64,000 bases of DNA from Galbula dea (taxonomy: Eukaryota > Chordata > Aves > Piciformes > Galbulidae): NCBI GenBank assembly GCA_013399015.1, contig VWZX01001137.1, positions 124,349 to 188,348 of the forward strand. Reading direction: 5' to 3'. Under the pieces are notes generated by a model. It was not told the DNA's origin. It did not search any database and saw only the letters and a program-made list of their open reading frames with translations. This document shows positions 34,201 through 46,200 of the stretch, piece by piece; the first letter of the stretch is position 1, and the number at the start of each line of letters is the position of its first letter. The translations under genes were made by a program, and so were the position numbers.

Positions 34201-37200
34201 AAGACAGAAAGGTGCCACCTCTTCCAGCACCACCAGAGCCTGCCACAGTGGTGAGCAAGCAGCACGCTGGTAACCGCTGAGGTGCTGGGTGTCTGTGGCA
34301 GGGTAGTCTGAATGTTCTCTCAGCTCACCTGCAATTCCTCAACTAGAAAGAAGTAGAGTTAAAAGATGTCCAGAGATACCGAGGTATTCCTGCCTTGCAG
34401 CCAGAGGGGGCTAGTGGTTTTGTTCCTCTTCACAGAATCACAGAATGTTAGGAGCTGAAGGGACCTCGAAAGATCATCTAGTCCAACTCCCCTCCCACAG
34501 CAGGATTCCCTACACCAGGTCACACAGAAGTGCGTCCAAACAGGTTTGGAATCTCTCCAGAGAAGGAGACTCCCCAGCCTCTCTGGGCAGTCTGTGCCAG
34601 TGCTCTGGCACCCTCACGGGGAAAAAATTTCTACGTGTATTCACACGGAATCTCCTATGCTTCAGTTTACAGCCATTGCCTCTTGTCCTGTCACTGGGCT
34701 TCACTGAGAAGAGCCTGACCCCATCCTCCCAACACACACTCTTCACATATTTAAAAGCATAGATGAGGTCACCCCTTAGCCTCCTCTTCTCCAAGCTAAA
34801 GAGACCCAGCTCCCTCAGCCTTTCCTCATAAGGAAGATGTTCCAGCCCCTTCATCATCTTTGTGGCTCTGGGCTGGACTCTCTCCAGCAGTTCCCTATCC
34901 TTCTTAAACTGAGGGGCGCAGAACTGGACACAATATTCCAGATGTGGCCTCACCAGGGCAGAGTAGAGGAGGAGAAGAACATCTCTTGACCTGCTGACCA
35001 CACCCCTTCTAATCCACCCCAGAAACCCACTGGCCCTCCTGGCCAGAAGAGCACACTGCTGTGTCTCAGCTTCAGGGTCTCATGAAAGTTCAGGTTTCTT
35101 TTATTAGCAAGGGACAAGAGAAAGTCCTTTGGGTACTGCAAGCAAACTTCTTCCCCACCAGATGCCTGAGATGGCCACAGAGCACAGGACTTGCCCCACA
35201 GCCTCATGTAGAACAGGAGCTGAATACTTACATGCCACTGGGTCTTGTCTTCGTTCAGCTCCATGTTACACTGCATGTGCACCACCTGGAAGAGGCCAAA
35301 CCCAACATAGTTTGAACGCAGTCCCTCTGGCTCCCCTAGGCCTGCTTGACTCCTGCTCTCCAAGGCCAATCCTTAAACCAGACAAAAGGGCAAACCCAAA
35401 ATCTTGGATGTTATTCAGATGATAGAATGACTTTCTTTGGGAATCCCAAATTGCATCCCAGAATATTCCAATGCCATAGATAAAATGGTGTTTATTAATG
35501 TGCCTCCTTCGGGGTCCTGTGAAGGAACTGGGGCAGCTCCAAGCTTCACTCGGACATGGTTAAGATTCGGCTGGACAGAGGCTGGGCCACCTTGTCTAGA
35601 CCCAAGGAAGGCTGGAAGAGGTGAACCTCACAGTCCCTTCCAGCCTGGTGTTCTGTGATTCTATCAATGTCAGCTTCAGGTTCTCATGAAAGTTCACACC
35701 AAAAGTCTTGTTGTCCAGGCAGAGGGAAGCCAGAGAGAACATGCAGTTGGTCTGCCCAAAGGAAAGGAAATCAAGTGAAGAGCACATGGAGTTCGACAGG
35801 GTTTCACTGACACTCCTGAGTTCAAGCTCAGAGGTGAGCTGTATGCTGGTTCCTTCCCCTGATCCAACACCTCTCCCCTACAGCAAATCCCTGGACATTT
35901 TGCTCTGACAACCTGGAAACTCACTGACCTCTGACCTTTGTCATCTCCAGGCCACCCACCCCTTCAGGAAGAGCTGAGCAGTGGCCATCTGCCCGAAGCA
36001 AGTGTCCTCTACCTTCCCCAAGCGATGCCAGCGCATGGTCTGTCCACCTGCTCCTTCACACCTGAACTGTGCAGTGACTTGCAGACATCAGCAACCAGAA
36101 GGCTGATGACCTTTGAGTGCCTCACTACCACCTGCTCCCCTCCTCTCTGACTGAGACACATTATCAAAGAACCATTGAGGGGGAAGGGACATCAGGGGTC
36201 TCCAGTCCAAGCCCTGCTCAGAACAAGAGCAACAGTGAACCCAGACCAGGCTGTTCAGAGCTCTGTCCAGTTGGGTTTGAAAACCTCCAGGGAGATGCCA
36301 TAACCTCTCTTAACTCCTGGCCCACTGTTTAACCACCCTCACCATGAAAAAGCATTCCTTGGAGCCATCTAGCATCTGCATTCTGGTGCCTCCCAGAAGA
36401 GACAAAGAATCTGCACTGCAACTACATTTGTTTAGGACTTGGATGCTTGTCCAGCTGCAAGTGCTCATGAAATCTGTCAAAACTTAGTGAGATTAACTTA
36501 TCCTTTGTCAAAAGGGTAAAAACTAGTTGAATGTGTTGGTCAGAGAGACAAAGAACTTGCAGAACTTCCCTTGGGGCACGAGGTGAAAAAAGAGCATAGA
36601 ACACGTGGGAGGAGGGGAGAAGACATAACAGAGCAGGTTGACCATGGACATTCCCCTCATGTATGGACTGACCACCACTCACTGAGAAGAACCATGAAGA
36701 GCATGGGAAGAGCAGTAGCCAAGGGCACTGAAGTTGATGCTCAGACATACAGGAGGAAGCCACTGCTGATGCCCTGTCTGAGGGGAGGCACTGCCCACGA
36801 TCTGGCAGGAACAGGGATGAGCTTTAGCCCTAAATGGCATTTTTAACATTAACTCAACATGAGTAAGAAATCAGATTCCTCTCATCCATGGTAACACCAA
36901 GACAGGGCCAGAGGTGATTAATGTCTGACAACAGGAAGTGTCATCCCAGGGAACTGACAGGTGCCAAGTGGGCTTTTTGGGAAGAGAGATGCACACAACG
37001 AGACCCTCTGCCCTCAGCGGTGGCCAGCAGTCCAGGACACTGAGCCAGAGTAGGAAATGCTGTGCCTGAGGTATGCCCTGATGATGGTGGCCAACAACCT
37101 CATCTCCCTATGTGTATGTCAGCAAAGGACAAATGCCAGCTCCAGTCCCTGGGATGGAACAGTCCCTGGCAAGGACACAGGCTGTCAGGAAAGCTTTACT

Positions 37201-40200
37201 GGCTCTGCTGGAGATACTTTGGGGTCATGACGGGCACCAGGCAGGACATGAGCTGCAACGTGCCCTGGCAGCAAGGGAGGCCAGCAGCATCCTGCAGCGC
37301 TGCCAGGATTTGAGGGAAATAAGTATTCCCCTCCACTCAGTGCTTGTTGAACTACATCCAGGTACTGCATCTAATTCTGGGCCCCCAAAACAAGGAAGGC
37401 ATTGATGAACTGAAGCGAGTTCAGTGGAGGGCCATCAAAATGATCCTGGGCTGGATGCTTGTCCTCTGAGAAGAGGCTGAGGGACCCGAGTCTGGAGAGG
37501 GGAAGGCTCTGGGGGGACATAACAGCAGCCTGCCCGTACCCACGGAGGGCTACGCTGAGTGCTGAGCTGCTCTGCTCAGTGATGGATCACACCACGGTTT
37601 TGGGAGGCCTCACTTCTGCTCAGCCACCCTCGTGTGGTGTCAATCCTGCCCTGCCTGTCACCCCGTCCGTTCCCCAGGGGGTCAGAACTCTGGCAGTGAC
37701 CGCTAGGGACGTGCAGCCTCGCCTGCGTGGCGCCAGGGCCCGAGCTGGCATCTCCTCGTGCCATGGCAGGGTCAGCATCTAATGGTGATGGGACTTCAAA
37801 CCGACACCTCAACGAGGCACAGAATACACTGTGGCACAGAGCTGCTGGTGGACATAGGAGGGTGCAAGGCAGAGCCAAAGAGCCAGAGTCAATGGGGTTG
37901 ATCCAGAACGTCTCAGCTGAATGGACCTCAGCAGCTCCAGCCAAAGGCACTGTCACAGCCCTGGGGCAGCCAGTGCAAGGAGCAGAAGAGCTCTCGCCCA
38001 CGCTGAACTCAGCGCACAGCTCAGGAAGAGGTATTCCTTCAGCAGGGTGTTGGGAGTGGAGACCGTCCACCTACACCCAGTGGAGAACCTGTTCCCACCT
38101 GTGTCTGACCTTACCTTCCTGGTCTCCACATCAAAGGGCTCTGGGGTGGGAGTCTTGGCTTTCTGAGGGTCCTCCTGGGGCTGGGAAAGTGCACGTGGGA
38201 GGGCATGGGGTCTGGACACAGCGAAGTTCATCAGGGGGTAAATCCCATTCCTGGTACAGACACAGAGGGAGGACACATGGCTGAGCCCTGTCCTCTTACA
38301 GCCCTGGCACAGGTCAGCTGTGGAGGGCCACAGCCCTGAGCAGAGATGTGTCACTGCAGAGCGGCCGCACTGCCAGGTGGGCAGCACGGTGAGGAGGCAG
38401 CAGGCCACAGAGCTCCCCTCGTCCTGGCACCACAGCCCAGGTCTGCTCGCCCTGGTGTGACAGCAGGGATCAGACACGACCAGGGGCTGCTGTGTGAATG
38501 GGATGCTGTACACCTGCGGCAGAAAAATCCCTGGCCCTGGCTCCAGGCTGCCCAGGGAGCTGTGGGCAGGGAGACGAGGGCAAAAGAGCTGGGTGGACAT
38601 GTCACAGGTCAGCCTGTGACCCTCAACCCACCTGACATCCTCTAAGAATTTGTCGAGTTCAAGGAAGGAGACCTCTGAGTACCTGGGGGAGAAACAGGAC
38701 AGAAGATTACTGGGGGAGGCAGAAGAGAAGAGTGGTGTGAAGGACCGTGACACCAGGATCACTGGCAAGTCCCTGGCTCATGGCTAGAGCTGCTCTGAAA
38801 CCTCCCCTGCTCACCCTCACCTCCACTGTGCTGCAGGCCGGCCCTCTCTCCGGATCTCTGCCATCACCATGTTCAGGTCCAGTTCCTTTATCTTCTCCTC
38901 CACCACGTTCTCTGGCATCAGATCTAGGGCACAGGCAGAAAGAGGCTGTCAGCTGGGAGGTCCTGTGGTGTGGCCTCTGCAGCACAGTCCCCAGGGAAGG
39001 TCCCTGCCCTCCCTCCCAGGCTCCTCCACATCCCCAGCTCTGTTGGGGCAGCAGTACAAGCTCAGATGGGCCAGGGTGGTGTCCGGTTACTCACACTGGT
39101 GGTTGATGAAGCAGTGTGCTGCCAGCAGCTTGAGGGAATGGACCTCAAAGAGCACACGGTGGAAGAGCAGGTTATGAGCTGTTGGTCGCTTGTCTGGGTT
39201 GAGGGTCAAGCATGACAGAATGAACTCCTGAGGGTCAAAGCAAAGGCATAAACTGACAGCAGCAGGAGAGGGATGGATGGATCTGCCTGGTTCTGCTTGT
39301 TGATGACAGAAGAGCAGGATCCAATCTCTGCCTCTTCTGCATGCTCCAGCCCGGGGCTTGTCCTCCTGATCTGCTCTGAGCAGTTGCTGTGCAGGTACCT
39401 GGCTGGGGCTGCTCAGAACAGAGCAAAGACCAAAAGGTGACCAGGAGAAGGATGACAGGGTGGGCACCCACACAACCCAACCCCTCACCATCAGCTGCCC
39501 TGAGGACCGCCTGAGGTGATCAGTGATGCTGTTAGCCTCGTGCTGAAGGCTCAGTAAGAGAAACTCCTCCTGGGACACCAGGAGAGCCAGGGACTACTGC
39601 ACCAGCAGGGAGGATTTACCACGAGATGCCTGGAGAAATTCTGAGCTCAAACAGGAGACTGACTGTGGGATGTTTTGGAAGAGGAAGGGAGGAGGATGGC
39701 AGGGCCCAGCTGCCTGTAAGCACTTCGCTGTACACACACCTGGCTGAGCCCTGCACCTGACCACCTCACCCTCTCTTCCCTCTCTTGTCCTCTTAGTCAA
39801 CAGTATTCCTAAGTATTTAGAGTCACATTTGTTCTCTGTTCCCTGTGGCTCTCTGGCGAATGTCAAGCTGGACACACCAGTGAGATGAAAGCTTGGGAGG
39901 GGCCATAGACACCAGACAGACCATGAGCCTGATCTGTAACAGAGGCTCCTGGGATGGATCCTGATGAATACCAGTACCAGTGACGCATGAAAGGAACTGC
40001 CCCGAGCATCCAGGCTTTGAGGCAGGATCTGGCTGTCTGCAGCGTGGTCCCTGTTCCCAGCACTGGTGTCACCTGGGGCCTGCAGCAGTGCAGGTACTGG
40101 CCGAGTGGGAGGATGCTCAGGGGAGGGGTAGCCCAGGAGGTGCCTGACCCAGGGCTGGGTCCCGAGGCTCAGCCAGCTGCACTCACCCGCATGTTGGGGT

Positions 40201-43200
40201 CGTCCAGGGAGTGCCGTGCCCGCATGATTGCCTCCTCCGAGACACGCGTGTCCCCGTTCGTCTGGATCTCCAGCACTGCCATCTGGGGAAGGAGTCCAGA
40301 CCTGTCTGCACGTGGCCAAGCCTTGGGGCAGCCCTCGAGGGCTTCCCAATGGGACATCCTGGCAGGGTGGCACCTGTGGAGCTCCTCACCAGGACCCACA
40401 GCCTGGCCAGGCTCTGGACCTCCTGGATTTCCCAGGGCCTCCCAGAGCTCCCTGGGGCTCCCTGGCTGCTCATCCCTCCCCTCAGGGACCATTTCTCGCC
40501 TGCTGCAGCTTCAGGCTGCTCACAGGTTCCTGGTGGGATGAATGTTTGAGGCTGCTGCTCCCTGCACACCACACGGACCAGGGACAATGCAGAGAGCACT
40601 GACAGCCCCATGGCCAAGCTGTGCTTGGAGCAGCATCCCTGCCCCTCTGCCTTCCCCTCCCAGGGCTGTCACAGTTTGAGAAGGAAGAGGAGGCACCAGT
40701 AGGGATGGCCAAGAGGCACCAGCCAAGCACGGATGGGGTGAGCTAAGCCCATTGATGCACCCAGTTCAGGGTGGGCCACGGCAGCAGAAAATGTTCTGCT
40801 GACCCCAGCAGTGACGTCTCTGTCACTGCAAGGGATCCCCAGCTTACAGTGAGGTTTGGAAGCAAGAACACTCCTCAGGAAAGTGCCCAGGCCACCACAA
40901 TCCTCAGCAGGCTCAGCAAGAGCAATCCTGCAGCCACCTTGCCCCTACCTCCAGCGCACACATCCCAAAGGAGAAGATGTCCACAGCAGTGCCATCAGCC
41001 TTCTCTGTAAGACCAAACCAGAAATATACCAGCCCTCTGCCTTCCCCTCACCCCTGCCCATCTCTGCCCACCCCTGATCCCCTTTGGCCACCTCTGACCT
41101 CCTTCTGTTCACACCTGCTTCCTCCACCCCAGCACACCTTTTCTCACAGGTCCCTGCACAAACCTTTCCCATTTATTCCCCTCAAATTTGCCCCCAGATC
41201 TTCAAGCCAGAGATCACATCATGAATTCTCACAGGGCACAAAGATTCTTCCCTCCTTGTTCCCTAATCACTGTATCATTTCACACAGGTTTGAGTGTTCC
41301 TGAGCCACCAGCTGACCTCTTCAGAGCTACCTCTGGTCCTGCTGAGATCTTGCTCCTAACCAGGAACTGCCAGTGCATGGTCCATTCCTATGCAGGCACT
41401 GCTCTATTCCCACAGCTCTGCACTAATTAACACTAAACTATACCTACAGCGTTATCACAATCACTCTGTCACCTGATCTGCTCTGACTCACGGCCAGCAG
41501 CTTTAGCTATGAATGCACTGAATAATGCTGTACTGCTGCAGACGTGCTGAGCCCAGGCCTCACACAGGACCCCTCCACATCCCCCTGGTCACCCACATCC
41601 CCTCCAGGTGCTTCCAGGCACCCACATCCCCTCCACGTCCCCCTGGGCACTCTCATCCCCTCCACGCCCACCCCCTACCAGGCACCCACGCTGCCCTCAG
41701 CCCGGGCCCAGAGCCCTCACTCACGGCCATACTCCGGTGGGAAGAAGTGCAAGTTGCGTAGCTCCTCCCTCTCGGTCCTGATGGGGCTTCGTAGGTTGTC
41801 CGGGAGGGCTGTGGTGGGCGTCGAGAAACGTTTGGCACCACGACCCTCCCCAGCTGTCTCCCCAGGGTGCTCTCAGATGCCTGTGTGCCCTCCCACCCAA
41901 GCAGAGCACCGGTGGAGACCCCTCTGCCTCCACAGCCAGAAGGGACAAAGGTCCCTGCTGCCTGCAGAGCCCGGGATGCTCCCCTGAGCCTATGGGGGAG
42001 GAAGGTCACCCCGGGGATGGGGCTGTGCCGGTAGAGGTAGCAGATAGACACTCACCATTTGCAAACACCCTGTGCCAGACTGCAGGTCAGCGCCGACCGG
42101 AAGCAGATGAGGGAGAAGGCAGGGAGCAGAGGAGACAAAGAGAAGGTAACTTCAAGCCTTGGTCAGGTGATCCCCCGAGGGACTCTCTCCTCTCCTGCCC
42201 AGCAGAACCCCCTCGGCACACCACACCGCCCCACCCTGCACATCCCACAGCAGGCAGCATCCTGCTGACTCCTCTGATCAGCACTTGGAGCCTGGCAGCT
42301 TCCTACCTGAGCCGATCTTGATGAGCCCGTTGTGCTGGATGAAGATGGTGTCGCTGGTGAGGTTGCCATGGATGATGGGAGGCTCGCAGGAGTGTAGGAA
42401 GCTGGGGGAGCACAAAGCTGCCCTAAGCACAGCACCCGTGCCCAGTGCAGGCAGAGGCAGGGCAGCGCCGGCCGCCGCAGGCTCACCTGAGCGCAGATAG
42501 GATCTGGGTGCACCAGCGCTTCCAGGCCTAGGGCAGAGAACAGAGCTCTCTGTCAGCTGAGGCACCTTGGAGCCCAGCAGCCAGAGCTGCTCACTCCCAC
42601 CTACGGCCCAGGGGCTGGGGAAATCTGCCCTCTGCTAGCCCTGCAGAGGCTGCTGCTCACAGGGGAGCCAGGTGCTGTCCCAGCCACAACAGTCTCCTTT
42701 CCAACCGCTGTTCAAAGAACACAGCTGAGGACTCATCCTCACTGGCAGTCAGAGACCCTCCTGAGCCCCCAGAGCCTCCTGGGAGCAAGGACAGGCATGG
42801 CACAGAGGGGACAAAGCTAGCTCTGGCTCTGGGATCCATGTGTCTAGTGCACCCCAGCAGCAAGCCTCAGCCCCAGCAGTGTCTCACCACACTGGCGCCA
42901 CACTGAGCTCAAATGCCGTGGCAGCACCCCCAGGAACAGTCACCTGAGACCCTGCACAACCACCAGCCAGGGCCACACACTGTGTTTGCAGCTGACACTG
43001 TTCCTCCAGCACGAGCAGCACCTGAGCCACAGGCCCAGCAGCCCTTGCTGAGGGTGGTGCAGACACAGGTTTCCCAAGCACAATGCTGCCTCAGGAGCAG
43101 GCAGCATCATGCAGCTGAACCTCGCTGCAGCAGCTTCCAGGAGGTTCCCCATCTCCAGGGTCAGATCCTGACAGCAGGATCCAATTCTGGGCTGTCCTGG

Positions 43201-46200
43201 GGCAGTTCTGCTGCTCTTGCTCCAGCCCTCCCCAGGATGACATCTCCCTGCAGCTAGGAGTCCCTGGGTAACTCAGGGAGCAACCATACACACATGCTGT
43301 GTCTTACCAGAGACCTTCTCTGGGCCAGTTGGCACAGAGCTACCCACTCACAACCCATGACACCCCACACTGCTCCCAGGGAACCTACCCTGGCATTCAT
43401 GGCCTTGTGATTCTTCTTGGTTTTCTTCAGGAACTGTTTCAGGCTCCCTGAGGACACATACTCCGTGATGAAGATGACCTGGCAGGGGAGATGGCTGTCA
43501 GCTTCCTGGTGTCCCTACACAGCCAGCATCGTGCAGACAGCCAGCAGCACGCAGCCCACGCTGGCCCTGCACACCCTGAAAGATGCTGGCAGCCACATCC
43601 TGAGGACTGGGGTGAGGAGCAGGGCTGGGGTCCCTGCCTAGGCCCCACTGGTGTCCCTCCCCCAGCCTGGGGAACCCCCCAGACACTTTGAGCCCTCCCT
43701 ACCCGTGCCTTCGAGTCCCTCACGTCCAGCCAGTATTTGTGAAGCTTCACAATGTTGGGGTGATCCACAAGCACCAGCTGCTCAAACATGGTCTTGATCT
43801 TCTCCTATGAGCAGAGCAGAGGACAGGTGAGATGGCAGGTCCTGGGACGTGGCAGGACACCTCTGAGAGTAAGGGAACCCAGGGCTGGGGAGGAGGCTGT
43901 GCCCCTGGTCACAGGAAAGCTGGTTTTGAGGTGCAGAGGACACATGGAGCTGTCATTGGGAGAGAAGCCAAGGGAAAGCACAGTGCCACGCAGAGAGGAG
44001 CGCAGCAGGACAGGCTGACCGAGGTGTGCCATGCACAGCAGGCACCAGCAATGCCCAGGGAGGTGGGCATGGTCCCTGCTGGGGAGGAGTGGCTCACCTC
44101 GTGTGCTTTGAAGGCCTTCTTGTCAGTGAAGAGCAGCTCGTTCCACACCACCTCCACACCCTCCTCCGTGTCCATGGCAAGGAAGGTGCTCTGGATGCCT
44201 GGCATGTTCCCCTGGTTCACCTGCAGGGCACAGGAAGGCGAGAGGCAGCCTGGCTGTGGCCCTGCCCATGGCCACCAGCCCACCTGAAGAACCTGCCATG
44301 GGGACATAGACCTGAGGTCTCTGCTGTCATCGCTGCAGATGTCTCCAGGGTGGGGGAAACAAGCCCCCAGCCCCACTGCCTGCTCTGCCCTACCTTCAGG
44401 ACCTGCCTGCATACAGCAGCAGGCACTGTTTCTCCAGGGTGTGAGAGCACAGGAGAGAGCTGGTGATTCCAGCAGTGACCACACCAGCCCCTCCCAACTC
44501 CTCCAGCCCAGCTAGGAGCCAGTGGTGACAGCCACCTGCCAGCCCCCTCCTGCATGCAGATGGGGACCCCCACAGGGACCCCATTTCCAGCAGTTCCCAC
44601 CCACAGCTGATGGTCACACAGGGCAAACTAGAAGGACCAGACAAACCAAAGCCATAACATCAACTCTTTTATCATTCTGAGGACACTGGGGGCAGCTCCA
44701 CATGCCCTGGGGTCTGTCTGAAGGCTTCCCATCCGCAGGTGTCACAGAGCTGCTTCCTAGGACCCCATGGAGAAAGCTCTGAAGACATCATCCAGCATGG
44801 ACCCACCTGTGACAGTCCCACCCCAGAGCTGGGTCTCTGCTGATCCTGCTTTAAGGGCAGCACCAGATAGCTGGTCCAGAGGCCAGCCAGGACCACCAGA
44901 TCCCAGCTCTGCCTGCCATGGGGCACGCCCAGCAAAGACTCATGGAATCATCCAAGTTTTAGGTTGGAAAAGACCTATAGGACCACTGTTCCCCAGCACT
45001 GCCAGGGCACCACTGACCCCAGGGCCTCAGCACCACATCTCCACAGCTCTGAAACCCCTCCAGGAATGGGGACTCCACCACTGCCCTGGGCAGCCTGGGC
45101 CAGGCCTAACCCAAAGCATTCCTCATGGCCAACTTGAACCTGCCCTGGCACAGCCTGAGGCTGTTTCCTCTTGTCCTAAACAATCCCAGTTCCCTCAGCT
45201 GCTCCTCACAACACTTGTGCTCTAGACCCTTCCCCACCTTCCTTGTCCTTCTCTGGACACACTCCAGCACCCCCGTGTCCTTCTTGGAGCAAGGAGCCCA
45301 AACCTGAGCTCAGGACTTGAGGTGTGGCCTCCTCAGTGCCCAGTACTGATGAAAAGGAGAATTGTTCTGCTGCTGCTGCCAGGGCTGGTGGGCAGCTCCC
45401 TGGATCGTTGGCAGGGGACACAAACGGGCAGCTTGTGGCCCAGTTCCTGCTGCAGATGCACAAAGCACCTCTGTTCCTTGTTCTCCCTGCTCACAGGCTC
45501 CACGTGCTCCACACAAAGCCCAGCAGGGACAGCCAGCGATGCAGCCAGCTGGCCTCCTGACCACAGCCTTCCCAGCCAGTCCCAGAGCCTCCCAGTGCAG
45601 ACAGAGCCAGAATGGGAGTGCCCAGCACGGGCACAGCCAACGGCCGGGGGAAGATGGCCCAGCCTTAACCCACAGAATCCCCAAACGCCAGTGTGATAAG
45701 GGTTGGAAGGGACCTCTGGGGATCACCCAGTCCAACCCCCCTGCTCCAGCAGGGTCACCCCCAGCAGCTTGCCCAGGGTCACCTCCAGCTGCCTTGGGAA
45801 TCTCTCCACACAAGGAGACTCCACAGCCTCTCTGGGCAGCCTGGGCCAGGGCTCCAACACCTTCACACCAAACAAGCTTCTCCTCCTGCTCAGCTGCAAC
45901 CTCCTGGGTTCCAGTTGGTGCCCAGTGTCCCTGTCCCTGTCCCTGGGCACCACTGAGCAGAGTCTGGCCCCAGCCTCTTGCCCCCAGCCTTGAGTTCTTG
46001 CTCAGCATGAAGCAACTCCCCTCTGGGGCTGCTCTTCTCTAGGCTAAGTATCCCCAAAGCTCTCAGCCTTTCCTCCTGCCAGAGATGCTCCAGTGCCCTC
46101 AGCATCTTCCCAGCCTCCAACGGACTCTCCTCAGTAGTTCCTTGTCTCTCTGGAACTGGGGAGCCCAGACCTGGAGGCAGGACTGCAGCTGTGGCCTGCC

